A stretch of 64,000 nucleotides of DNA, taken from NCBI RefSeq assembly GCF_000337035.1, contig NZ_AOJL01000028.1, forward strand, positions 1-64,000, given 5' to 3'. The stretch is from Halorubrum coriense DSM 10284 (GTDB taxonomy: Archaea; Halobacteriota; Halobacteria; Halobacteriales; Haloferacaceae). Position 1 is the first letter of the stretch, and each line of letters opens with the position of its first letter. The position numbers and the translations under genes are program-made. Shown piece by piece: positions 1 through 8,135 of the stretch. Under the pieces are notes generated by a model that worked only from the letters and a program-made list of their open reading frames with translations, searched no databases and was not told the origin of the DNA.

Positions 1-29
1 TTTTTTTCGCCGCCTCGCGTCGACCGGGT

Positions 30-1721
30 ATGGATATCGGAGTTGTCGGCGACGGGCCCGCGGTCGAGGCCGTCGAGGCCGCGCTCGCCGACGTCGACGT
101 GAACGCGATGCCCGTCGAGGCGGACCTGCTCGACGGGTTCGACGCCGCGGTCGTCGTCGACACCGCCGGCTCGTCGACGTTCGCGGCCGCGAACGAACTG
201 CTCGACCGGTGGGTCGCCGTCGAGGTCGGCGGGCTCGGCGCCGTCCCCCTCGCCGACCTCGACGCCGCCGTGACGGTCTTCGACGACGCCTGCTACGACT
301 GCCTGCGCGCCCGCGTCGAGAGCGGCGGGGCGGAGCCGGCCGACGCGCCGGCCGGCCGCCGGTCCGCCGTACGCTACGCCGGCGCGGTGGCCGGCCGCCG
401 GACGATCCGACTGCTCGCCGGCGACCCGGTGGCGGACACCGTCGTCGAGGTGCCCGGCGGCGAGCGGCACCTCCTGCCCGCGCCGGGGTGCGGCTGCGGC
501 GTCGAGCCCGGGGACGCGCTGCCGCGCGAGCACGTCGACCGCGGGCTCGACGAGACGCTCGACCGGGCGGAGCGCGCCGTCGACCCCCGGATCGGCGCGC
601 TGAGCGAGGTCGGCGAGCAGGAGTCGTTCCCCGTGCCGTACTACGTCGCGCGGGTCGCGGACACGACGCCCTTCTCCGACGCGGACGCGGCCGACTTCGG
701 CGGCGGCGCGGCCGCCGACTGGGACGCCGCGTTCATGAAGGCGCTCGGCGAGGGGTTAGAGCGGTACGCGGCGGGCGTCTACCGCGAGGCCGAGTTCACG
801 CGCGCGCCGGCCGCGAACGTCCCGAACCCGGTCACGCCGGACGCGTTCGTCCGCCCCGACGACGCCGAGGCGTACGACCGCGGCGACCGGCTCCCGTGGG
901 TCCGCGGCGAGCGCCTCGGCACGGGCGAGCCGGCGAGCCTCCCGGCGGAGTTCGTCGGCTTCCCGCCGCCGGAGCGGCGGTACCGCCCGCCGATCACGAC
1001 CGGGCTCGGGCTCGGGAGCTCCGGGCCGGACGCCGCGCTCTCCGGACTGTACGAGGCGATCGAGCGCGACGCGACGATGACCGGCTGGTACTCCACGACG
1101 GAGCCGCTCGGGCTCGACGTCGGCGACCCCGAGTTCGCCGAACTGGAGAAGCGGGCGCGGGCGGAGTCGCTGTCGGTGACGCCGCTGCTCGTCACGACCG
1201 ACGTGGACGTGCCCGTCGTCGCGGTCGGCGTCAGCCGCGAGGGCGACTGGCCGCGGTTCGCCGCGGGGTCGGGGGCCGACCTCGACCCGACCGCGGCGGC
1301 GCGGAGCGCGCTCGCCGAGGCGCTCCAGAACTGGACCGAGCTCCGCTCGATGGGGCGCGAGACGGCCGACGAGCAGGGGGCCGCGATCGGCCACCACGCC
1401 GACCTGCCCGCGGAGACGGCCGCGTTCTTCGACCCGGACGCGACCGTCTCGGCCGAGGGACTGGGAGAGCCGGCGCTGTCGGGAACCGAGGAGCTGGCGG
1501 CCGTCGTCGACCGCGTCGAGGGCGTCGGGCTCGACCCGTACGTCGCCCGGGTGACCACCCGCGACCTCGCGGCGCTGGGCTTCGAGGCGGTGCGGGTGCT
1601 CGTGCCGGGCGCGCAGCCGCTGTTCACCGGCGACCCGTTCTTCGGCGAGCGCGCGAGCACCGTACCGCGCTCGATGGGGTTCGAGCCCGCGCTCGACCGC
1701 CCGTACCACCCGTTCCCGTGA
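30..1721 (+). CDS. YcaO-domain protein with E1-like N-terminal part (putative azoline cyclodehydratase)
   Basis: 563 aa from an ATG. The C-terminal two thirds shows YcaO ATP-binding signatures: GEGLERYAAG near residue 245, YEAIERDA near 345 and ALAEALQNW near 430. It ends in a Pro-rich PYHPFP tail, as in peptide cyclodehydratases. The first about 160 residues have a Rossmann-like start (GVVGDG) and two Cys pairs (C88/C91 in CYDCLRAR; C155/C157 in GCGCG), resembling the zinc-binding E1-like partner of thiazole/oxazole synthetases. YcaO enzymes use ATP to activate a peptide backbone amide. A fused E1-like/YcaO protein would modify a peptide or protein, but no precursor peptide is visible nearby. 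The family call is firm; the substrate is unknown. Confidence 0.85.
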   Translation: MDIGVVGDGPAVEAVEAALADVDVNAMPVEADLLDGFDAAVVVDTAGSSTFAAANELLDRWVAVEVGGLGAVPLADLDAAVTVFDDACYDCLRARVESGGAEPADAPAGRRSAVRYAGAVAGRRTIRLLAGDPVADTVVEVPGGERHLLPAPGCGCGVEPGDALPREHVDRGLDETLDRAERAVDPRIGALSEVGEQESFPVPYYVARVADTTPFSDADAADFGGGAAADWDAAFMKALGEGLERYAAGVYREAEFTRAPAANVPNPVTPDAFVRPDDAEAYDRGDRLPWVRGERLGTGEPASLPAEFVGFPPPERRYRPPITTGLGLGSSGPDAALSGLYEAIERDATMTGWYSTTEPLGLDVGDPEFAELEKRARAESLSVTPLLVTTDVDVPVVAVGVSREGDWPRFAAGSGADLDPTAAARSALAEALQNWTELRSMGRETADEQGAAIGHHADLPAETAAFFDPDATVSAEGLGEPALSGTEELAAVVDRVEGVGLDPYVARVTTRDLAALGFEAVRVLVPGAQPLFTGDPFFGERASTVPRSMGFEPALDRPYHPFP

Positions 1722-1816
1722 CGGCCCGCGGCCGGTGACCTCGGCGGCGAGGACCGGCCTCGGCGTCGGCTGCCCGTGCCCGCGGATTTAGGTGGCTCGG
1801 GGTCGCGGGAGACCGT

Positions 1817-2155
1817 ATGGACGTCGTACCCGACGCGGACGTGGAGGCGGTCGAGGCGGTCGACGGCGTGTTCCTCACGCAGGGGGCCGTCGGCGAGGAC
1901 GTGAGCATCCAGCGCTTCGAGATCGAGCCGGGCGAGACGGTGCCCGAACACGACCACCCGCACGAGCAGATCGGGCTGGTCGCGGCCGGGACGCTGACGT
2001 TCGCGGTCGGCGGCGAGGACCGCGTGGTCGAGGCCGGAGACACGTACGTGATCCCCGGCGGCGAGCCCCACGCCGCGGCGAACCGCGGCGACGAGCGCGT
2101 CGTCGGCTACGACATCTTCTCGCCGCCGCGGGCGAACCCGGACTGGCAGGAGTAG
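1817..2155 (+). CDS. Small cupin-domain protein
   Basis: 112 aa, a single cupin fold. The metal-site motifs are HDHPHEQIGLVAAG (first cupin motif, about residues 54-67) and PGGEPHAAANRG (second motif, about 83-95). Single-domain cupins of this size bind a metal or small ligand and are often sugar, auxin-like or quercetinase-like enzymes or sensors; nothing here decides among them. It lies between the YcaO gene and sufS on the same strand with gaps of about 95 and 137 bases, so co-transcription is possible but not shown. The ATG at the start gives a complete N-terminus for a cupin. Confidence 0.85.
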   Translation: MDVVPDADVEAVEAVDGVFLTQGAVGEDVSIQRFEIEPGETVPEHDHPHEQIGLVAAGTLTFAVGGEDRVVEAGDTYVIPGGEPHAAANRGDERVVGYDIFSPPRANPDWQE

Positions 2156-2292
2156 GCGGGGGCGGGAGCCGGTTGGGGCGAGTCGGGTTCGGGGCGCGAA
2201 CCGCCGTGGACCGGCCGATATGGCGCGTCCGCGATACCCGCAAGACGTACCGGACCGAAGGTGTGTTAGTGCTCGGGGCCCGACAACGGGTA

Positions 2293-3570
2293 ATGGGAGT
2301 TCAAGGACAGTACCCGTTCGACGTGGAGGCGCTCCGGGCCGATTTCCCGATCCTCGACCGAAAGGTCGGCGGGGATCCGGAGACGCCCGGCGAGGGCGAG
2401 GGCGACGACACCCCGCTCGTCTACCTCGACAACGCGGCCACCTCGCACACGCCCGACCCGGTCGTCGACGCCATCTCCGACTACTACCGAAGTTACAACG
2501 CGAACGTTCACCGAGGTATCCACCAGCTGAGTCAGGAGGCCTCCGTCGCCTACGAGGAGGCCCACGACGCGGTCGCCGACTTCGTCGGCGCGGCGGGCCG
2601 CGAGGAGATCGTCTTCACCAAGAACACGACGGAGGCGATGAACCTCGTCGCGTACGCCTGGGGGCTCGAGGAGCTCGGCCCCGGCGACAACGTCGTCCTC
2701 TCCGAGATGGAGCACCACGCCTCGCTCGTCACCTGGCAGCAGATCGGTAAGCGGACCGGTGCCGACGTGCGCTTCATCGACGTCACCGACGGGGGGCGAC
2801 TGGACATGGACCACGCGGCGACGCTGATCGACGACGACACCGAGATGGTGTCGGTCGTCCACGTGTCGAACACGCTCGGGACGATCAACCCGATCGGCGA
2901 GCTGGCCGACTTGGCGCACGATCACGACGCGTACGTCTTCGCCGACGGCGCGCAGTCGGTGCCGACGCGCCCGGTCGACGTCGGCGACCTCGGCGTCGAC
3001 TTCCTCGCCTTCTCCGGCCACAAGATGTGCGGGCCGACCGGGATCGGCGTCCTCTACGGCCGCGAGGAGGTCCTCGACGAGATGAGCCCGTACCTCTACG
3101 GCGGCGACATGATCCGCCGGGTCTCCTTCGAGGACTCCACCTGGGAGGACCTGCCGTGGAAGTTCGAGGCCGGGACGCCCTCGATCGCACAGGGGATCGG
3201 TCTCGCGGCCGCGATAGAGTACGTCGAGGAGATCGGCATGGACCGGATCGAGGCCCACGAGGACCTGCTGGCCGAGTACGCCTACGACGAGCTGGCGGCG
3301 CTCGGCGGCGTCGAGATCTACGGCCCGCCGGGCGACGACCGCGGCGGCCTCGTCGCGTTCAACGTCGACGGCGTCCACGCCCACGACCTCTCCAGCATCC
3401 TCAACGACTACGGCGTCGCGATCCGCGCCGGCGACCACTGTACGCAGCCGCTCCACGAGGAGATGGGCGTCGCCGCCTCCGCGCGCGCCTCCTTCTACTT
3501 CTACAACACCGTCGAGGAGGTCGACGCGCTCGTCGACGCGGTCCGCGAGGCCCGCGACCTGTTCGCCTGA
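2293..3570 (+). CDS. sufS: Cysteine desulfurase, SufS type
   Basis: 425 aa PLP enzyme that removes sulfur from cysteine as a persulfide for Fe-S cluster and thio-cofactor assembly. Visible motifs: YLDNAATSHTP near the N-terminus, NVHRGIHQLSQEAS, the PLP-lysine motif FSGHKMCGPTGIGVLYG, and the sulfur-carrying Cys in IRAGDHCTQPLH near residue 377. Length and motif order fit the SufS/CsdA group rather than NifS/IscS. The open frame extends about 500 bases upstream. The ATG at 2293 was chosen because the family N-terminus begins with FDVEALRADFPIL. The likely partner scaffold, a SufU-like protein, is at 41.0-41.4 kb, not adjacent. Confidence 0.93.
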   Translation: MGVQGQYPFDVEALRADFPILDRKVGGDPETPGEGEGDDTPLVYLDNAATSHTPDPVVDAISDYYRSYNANVHRGIHQLSQEASVAYEEAHDAVADFVGAAGREEIVFTKNTTEAMNLVAYAWGLEELGPGDNVVLSEMEHHASLVTWQQIGKRTGADVRFIDVTDGGRLDMDHAATLIDDDTEMVSVVHVSNTLGTINPIGELADLAHDHDAYVFADGAQSVPTRPVDVGDLGVDFLAFSGHKMCGPTGIGVLYGREEVLDEMSPYLYGGDMIRRVSFEDSTWEDLPWKFEAGTPSIAQGIGLAAAIEYVEEIGMDRIEAHEDLLAEYAYDELAALGGVEIYGPPGDDRGGLVAFNVDGVHAHDLSSILNDYGVAIRAGDHCTQPLHEEMGVAASARASFYFYNTVEEVDALVDAVREARDLFA

Positions 3571-3862
3571 GACCCCTCGGGCGGCGGCGGTCGGCTCCGA
3601 CCGTGCGCCCGCCGACGGCGTCCGACTTCGCTTACGGTCGCCCGCGCCGAACCGCGCGCCGTCCGCAGCGTTCCATCTCGGTCTCAGTGCCCGTCGCGTC
3701 CGGGTATCAGTCCTGAATACCACCGGATAATCGCGTTTGAGGGGCGTGACAACGGTGATCGCGGAATTATTATTCCCTTCCCGCGGCAACCATTGTGCGA
3801 AGAAGAATTACAACCGCCGTAGTGAGTTGCTCCCTGCCGAGCCGTCGCCCGCTCCAAACCGC

Positions 3863-4435
3863 ATGACCGATCACACACCGCCGCCGACCGACACGCGCGC
3901 AGACGCGAACGCGGCTCCGAACGGGGCCGACGCGACCGCAGACGGGTCCGTAAAGCCTCGCGAGGCCCCGATCGCCGTTCTCCAAGTCGAGCCGGACGCG
4001 CGCTCCGCCGAGCTCTTGGAGGCGTTCGCGTCGCGACACACCGACCGCGTCCGCGTTCGCTCCGTCGAGAGCGCGGGAGCCGCGCTCGACGCGCTCGAAG
4101 CGGGGGTCGACGTCGGCGGCGAGCGGGTCGCGGTCGACTGCGTCGTGACCGAACAGCTGCTCCCCGACCGCGACGGACTCGCCCTCACCGAACGGCTGCG
4201 CGAGGCGGGCGGCGGGCTGCCGGTCGTCTTCCACACCACGTGTCCGGGCGAGGAGCGCGAGGCGGCGGCGTTCGGGGCCGGCGCGGACGCGTACTTCGAG
4301 AAGGGGGCCGACCGCGGCCGGTACGACGCGATCCTCGACCGGATCCGCGCGCTCGTCGACGAGCGCCGCGACCGCGGGGGCGACGCGGGGCGGGCGGCCG
4401 CGACGACGCCGGCGTCGCCGCGCTCGGAGGAGTGA
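3863..4435 (+). CDS. Receiver-like (CheY-fold) protein with Glu at the phosphorylation position
   Basis: 190 aa. After a disordered first 40 residues (Ala/Asp/Thr rich), one response-regulator receiver-like domain follows (IAVLQVEPD... to about residue 165), then a short Arg/Ala tail. No output domain is present. The beta-3 segment reads CVVTEQLLPDRDGLAL, so the usual phospho-acceptor Asp is Glu, although the downstream LPDRDG turn and the Lys in AYFEKG are kept. The acidic pocket at the start of the domain is also reduced (VEPDARS). Single receivers with this change may act as constitutive or phosphorylation-independent partners. The ATG at 3863 is preferred over in-frame upstream codons because the domain needs nothing earlier. 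Confidence 0.7.
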   Translation: MTDHTPPPTDTRADANAAPNGADATADGSVKPREAPIAVLQVEPDARSAELLEAFASRHTDRVRVRSVESAGAALDALEAGVDVGGERVAVDCVVTEQLLPDRDGLALTERLREAGGGLPVVFHTTCPGEEREAAAFGAGADAYFEKGADRGRYDAILDRIRALVDERRDRGGDAGRAAATTPASPRSEE

Positions 4436-4494
4436 CGCCGGCGTCGCCGGGCGGCGGGGAAAGAGCGCGACGCCGCGAACGCCGACCGAGTCTG

Positions 4495-4656
4495 TTACCG
4501 CTTCAGATCGACCGTGAGGTCGGTCGCGATCCACGCGTCGGTGTTGCCCTGTTCTGCGAAGACAGTCCGCTCCTGCGAGCAGCGGGTCGCGGCGACGGTC
4601 GGTCGGTCGTCGGCCGCCGGCTCGGCGTCCCGCTCGATCCGGTCTCCCGTTGTCAT
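4495..4656 (-). CDS. Small conserved-looking haloarchaeal protein of unknown function
   Basis: 53 aa ORF from ATG to TAA. It has an acidic, flexible first half and a C-terminal half ending in TVFAEQGNTDAWIATDLTVD. That pattern, a short ordered tail with a Trp after a disordered acidic start, is typical of small haloarchaeal proteins of unknown function; I do not assign a family. An AT-containing stretch (gttatagattt, 4680-4690) lies about 25-35 bases upstream of the start and could serve as its TATA box. It fills most of the gap between the receiver gene and the flavin oxidoreductase gene. Being short, it could be a chance ORF, but the codon choice is haloarchaeal. Confidence 0.5.
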   Translation of the reverse strand: MTTGDRIERDAEPAADDRPTVAATRCSQERTVFAEQGNTDAWIATDLTVDLKR

Positions 4657-4769
4657 TACACCCCGCTCGGGGACCGGCGGTGTTATAGATTTCGGTCGGC
4701 CTAAACCATCGGCGGCGATCCGCGCGGGGGATCGGAGGGCCTTACCTCGCTGCGGTCGTTCGCCGAGCC

Positions 4770-5885
4770 GTGACCGACACGCTGTTCACGCCGCTCACGC
4801 TCCGCGACACCGAGTTCCGAAACCGCGTGATGCTGTCGCCGATGTGCCAGTACTCCGCCGAGGACGGCCTCGCGACCGACTGGCACCGGGTCCACCTCGG
4901 CTCGCGCGCCGCCGGAGGGGCCGGGGTCGTGATGACGGAGGCGACCGCGGTCGAGGCCCGCGGGCGGATCACGCCGGACTGCCTCGGGATCTGGTCCGAC
5001 GACCACGCGGAAGCGATCGAACCGATCGTCGAGTTCGTCCGTTCGCAGGGCGCGACGCCGGGGATCCAGCTGGCCCACGCCGGTCGGAAAGCCTCGCACC
5101 GTCCGCCCGCCGAGGGCAGCGCCCCGATTCAGGCGGACGAACCGGACGGGTGGGAGACCGTCTCCGCGACCGACGAGCCGTATCCGAGCGGCGACCGCGG
5201 CGGCGGGGAAGGCGAATCCGGCCGGCCGGCGACCCCCCGCCGGCTCGACACCGACGAGGTCGGGGACGTGGTCGACGCGTTCGCGGCCGCCGCGGAGCGC
5301 GCACGCAACGTCGGGTTCGAGGTCGCAGAGGTCCACGCGGCCCACGGCTACCTGCTCCACCAGTTCCTCTCGCCCGTCGCCAACGACCGCGACGACGAGT
5401 ACGGCGGGAGCTTCGAGAACCGCACGCGGCTCCTGCGCGAGGTCGTCGCGGCCGTCCGCGACGTCTGGCCCGACGGGAAGCCGATCTTCGTCCGCATCTC
5501 GGCGACCGACTGGCTCCCGGACCGCGACTCGTGGGACGTGGACGACTCGGTGCGGCTGGCCCCCCGCCTCGCCGACGCCGGGGCCGACCTGATCGACGTC
5601 TCCGGCGGCGGCATCCACCCAGACCAAGAGCTCCCGAGCGCGGGTCCCGGCTATCAGGTGCCGTACGCAGAGGCGATCCGCGAGGGGACCGACGTGCCCG
5701 TCGCCGCGGTCGGCGGGGTCACGGAGCCGACCCACGCCGACGCGCTCGTGCGGAACGAGCGGGCGGACCTCGTGGCGCTGGGCCGCGAGCTGCTCCGGCA
5801 CCCGCACTGGCCGCTGGAGGCCGCCCACGAGCTCGACGCGGACGTCGAGTGGCCGGTCCAGTACCGTCGCGGCCGCTTCGACTGA
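4770..5885 (+). CDS. NADH:flavin oxidoreductase, Old Yellow Enzyme family (YqjM-like)
   Basis: 371 aa TIM-barrel flavoenzyme, starting at GTG. Landmarks of the thermophilic-like OYE class: Cys26 in SPMCQYSAEDG (the FMN-modulating Cys of YqjM), AHAGRKAS near residue 110, VHAAHGYLLHQFLSP near 190, and the FMN-phosphate strands ending ALGRELLRHPHWP. It should bind FMN non-covalently and reduce activated C=C bonds with NAD(P)H. An internal Gly/Glu-rich insert near residues 145-160 looks like a halophilic loop. It is monocistronic by spacing. The true substrate cannot be told from sequence. Confidence 0.92.
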   Translation: MTDTLFTPLTLRDTEFRNRVMLSPMCQYSAEDGLATDWHRVHLGSRAAGGAGVVMTEATAVEARGRITPDCLGIWSDDHAEAIEPIVEFVRSQGATPGIQLAHAGRKASHRPPAEGSAPIQADEPDGWETVSATDEPYPSGDRGGGEGESGRPATPRRLDTDEVGDVVDAFAAAAERARNVGFEVAEVHAAHGYLLHQFLSPVANDRDDEYGGSFENRTRLLREVVAAVRDVWPDGKPIFVRISATDWLPDRDSWDVDDSVRLAPRLADAGADLIDVSGGGIHPDQELPSAGPGYQVPYAEAIREGTDVPVAAVGGVTEPTHADALVRNERADLVALGRELLRHPHWPLEAAHELDADVEWPVQYRRGRFD

Positions 5886-5917
5886 GCGGGCCGCGCGGTC
5901 CGTCGCGGCCGGCGGTG

Positions 5918-5934
5918 GCGTGAGAACTTCACGC
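5918..5934. promoter_or_regulatory. Inverted repeat just upstream of the TATA-like box of the Eis-type gene
   Basis: GCGTGA-GAACT-TCACGC, perfect 6-base arms with a 5-base spacer. A TATA-like acttatg follows about 12 bases downstream, and the gene starts at 5978, about 27 bases after that box. Its position upstream of the core promoter suits an operator or activator site. It shares CGTGAGAAC with the palindrome at 35924-35945. Confidence 0.4.
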
Positions 5935-5977
5935 AGAGACCGAGAACACTTATGCGGCTCCCGGATGCCGACGGCGT

Positions 5978-7231
5978 ATGGGCGACCTCGACTACCGGCC
6001 GTTCCCGGAGGAGCGCGAGGACGAGTTCAGCGCGTTCATGCGGTACGCCTTCTCCCCCGAGCAGGGGCCGTACGACCCGGAGGCCGACGACGACGACCGC
6101 GAACACCTCGCCGAGTACCGCGGGCTGTTCGACGGCGAGGAGCCGGTCGCGGTGTGCGGTCACCACGATTTCACGCTCCGGATCCGCGGGCGGGACCGCG
6201 ACGCCGCCGGTCTCTCCGCCGTCGCGTCCCCGCCGGAACACCGACGCCGGGGGCACATCGAGCGGCTCCTCCGCGAGTCGCTGACCGAGTACCGGAGCGA
6301 CGGCGTCCGGTACTCCGTGCTGTGGCCCTTCGAGCACCCGTTTTACCGTCGGTACGGCTGGGCGACGGTGAACCGGTACCGGTGGGCGAAGACGCCCCCC
6401 GAACAGCTGGCGTTCGCGGCCGACGCGGCCGACGGAAGCGACGAGGCGGGCGAGTTCAGGCGGCTGGACGCGGACGACCACGAGCGGGCCGCCGACCTCC
6501 TCGCCGCGACCGCGGACCGGTACGACTTCACGATGGCGCGGACGGCGGCGTGGTGGCGCGAGCGCACCCTCCGCGGGTGGCAGACGGACCCGTTCGTCTA
6601 CGGCCTCGACCGGGACGGCGACCTCCGCGCGCTGCTGTCGTACACGTTCACCGAGCGCGACGACGGCGACGGGAAGGCGATGGTCGTCTCCGACGCCGCC
6701 GTCGCCGACCCGGCCGCGTGGGACGAGGTGTTCCGCTTCTGTCGGGACCACGACTCGCAGGTCGAGCGCGTCCGGCTCCGCCTCCCCGCCGACGTGAGCC
6801 TCCTCGACCGCGTCGACGACCCGCGGGCGGTGACGGAGGAGGTCCGCGCCGGTCCCATGTTCCGGCTCGTCGACGTCCCGGCGGCGCTGCGAGAGCTGGC
6901 CCCCGACCCGGACCTCGACGCCGCGTTCACGCTCGCGGTCGACGACCCGCTCGTCGACTGGCACGACCGACTGGTCCGGGTGACCGTCGCGGACGGCGAG
7001 GTCGCGGCCGAGCGGGTCGGCGGCGGGAACGACTCCGGAGGGGTCGACGGCGACGCGGACGTGACCGCCGAGATCGGCCCGCTCTCGCAGCTGTACGCCG
7101 GGTACCGCGACGTCGACGACCTCCGGGCGCACGCCGCGCTGGACGTCGACGGCGGTCCCGGGGAGGACCTCGCGGCCGACCTCGCCGCGCTCTTTCCGCC
7201 GCGACGGACGTTCCTGCGCGAGGGCTTCTGA
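5978..7231 (+). CDS. GNAT-family N-acetyltransferase, Eis type
   Basis: 417 aa. The N-terminal third is a GNAT domain with the acetyl-CoA loop region SAVASPPEHRRRGHIERLLRE (about residues 80-100). The middle is a second GNAT-like domain, and the C-terminal about 100 residues read like the sterol-carrier-type domain of Eis proteins, ending in Phe. Eis enzymes acetylate amines such as lysines or aminoglycosides and use the C-terminal carboxylate in catalysis. Length and three-part layout match the family (about 400 aa). The gene stands alone behind its own palindrome and TATA-like box. The natural acceptor in haloarchaea is not known. Confidence 0.85.
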   Translation: MGDLDYRPFPEEREDEFSAFMRYAFSPEQGPYDPEADDDDREHLAEYRGLFDGEEPVAVCGHHDFTLRIRGRDRDAAGLSAVASPPEHRRRGHIERLLRESLTEYRSDGVRYSVLWPFEHPFYRRYGWATVNRYRWAKTPPEQLAFAADAADGSDEAGEFRRLDADDHERAADLLAATADRYDFTMARTAAWWRERTLRGWQTDPFVYGLDRDGDLRALLSYTFTERDDGDGKAMVVSDAAVADPAAWDEVFRFCRDHDSQVERVRLRLPADVSLLDRVDDPRAVTEEVRAGPMFRLVDVPAALRELAPDPDLDAAFTLAVDDPLVDWHDRLVRVTVADGEVAAERVGGGNDSGGVDGDADVTAEIGPLSQLYAGYRDVDDLRAHAALDVDGGPGEDLAADLAALFPPRRTFLREGF

Positions 7232-7318
7232 CCGGCGACGGTGCGGCCGGTCCGGGCCGGCCGGAGGCGGGCGCGAGCCCTGCCGGGCTTTTTATCTGCG
7301 CGCGCCGTAGCGAGCGGT

Positions 7319-8128
7319 ATGAGTTCCCGCAACCGACGCGACGACGACCTCGAGGAGCGGCTCGACGAGCTCGAGGACGTGCTCGGCGAGCTCCGGACCG
7401 ACCTCCGAGAGAGCGAGCGCGACCGTCGCGGCCCCCCGCGACCGCCGCGGCTCTCGGAGCTCGTGCGGTTCACCGAGCAGTACACCATCCCGACGATCAT
7501 CGCGCTGCTGGAGACGACGATCAAGTCGCTCGAACTGTTACGGGGGACGCTCCGGCTCGCGGACCCCGGCCGGAGCGTCGCCGAGGGGACCGAGGGGGCG
7601 GGCGACCGCCTCGCGGACGTGCGCGACGGGGCGACCGCCGGGCTCTCGCGGTCGCTCTCGGAGCTCCGGACCGCGCTCTCTGAGGCCGACCTCCCGGAGG
7701 AGGCCGCCTCACGGTCGATCATCGCCGACGCGCGCGACCTCACCGCGGAGATCGAGTCCCGCATCGACGAGGGGCGACGGGAGGCGGACGCGGCGCGCGA
7801 CCGACGACCGGGCGGCGACCGCGACGCGCGGCGTCCTGAAGACGACGAGAGGCGGTCCGAGCGCGACGAGGGGGCGAGTCCCGTCCGGATCGACGTGACG
7901 GAGCCGGGCGAGGACGACGCGGACGGGCAAGACGATGCCGGCGACGACGCGGCCGACGACCCCCCGGAGGTCGACGTCGAGTCCGAGCTGGAGTCGATAA
8001 AGCGACAGATCGACGGCGACGAGACCAACGCGGCCGACGCGGCCGGAGACGCGTCCGAAGCGGACGACACGGGTGACGGCGACGCGGACGACGCGGGCGA
8101 CGCGAACGCGGACGACCGGTCGGCCTGA
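7319..8128 (+). CDS. Haloarchaeal coiled-coil protein of unknown function
   Basis: 269 aa. The first about 35 residues form a charged coiled coil (Glu/Arg/Leu heptads). A conserved-looking core follows, RFTEQYTIPTIIALLETTIKSLELLRGTLRLADP (residues about 47-80; longest hydrophobic stretch IPTIIALLETTI). The C-terminal half is very acidic, with many DA/DD runs. The core resembles a haloarchaea-restricted unknown family (probably the one catalogued as DUF7547, from memory). No catalytic motif is visible. ATG at 7319 is preferred over upstream in-frame codons, which lie in non-conserved Arg-rich sequence; a ttttta stretch about 30 bases upstream may be its promoter. Confidence 0.75.
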   Translation: MSSRNRRDDDLEERLDELEDVLGELRTDLRESERDRRGPPRPPRLSELVRFTEQYTIPTIIALLETTIKSLELLRGTLRLADPGRSVAEGTEGAGDRLADVRDGATAGLSRSLSELRTALSEADLPEEAASRSIIADARDLTAEIESRIDEGRREADAARDRRPGGDRDARRPEDDERRSERDEGASPVRIDVTEPGEDDADGQDDAGDDAADDPPEVDVESELESIKRQIDGDETNAADAAGDASEADDTGDGDADDAGDANADDRSA

Positions 8129-8135
8129 ACGACTA

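Noticed and set aside
3703..3775. Small dyads GGTAT...ATACC (3703-3722) and GGAAT-TATT-ATTCC (3762-3775) in the gap before the receiver gene
   Set aside because: Arms of only five bases in an AT-rich promoter region are expected by chance; not strong enough to list as features.
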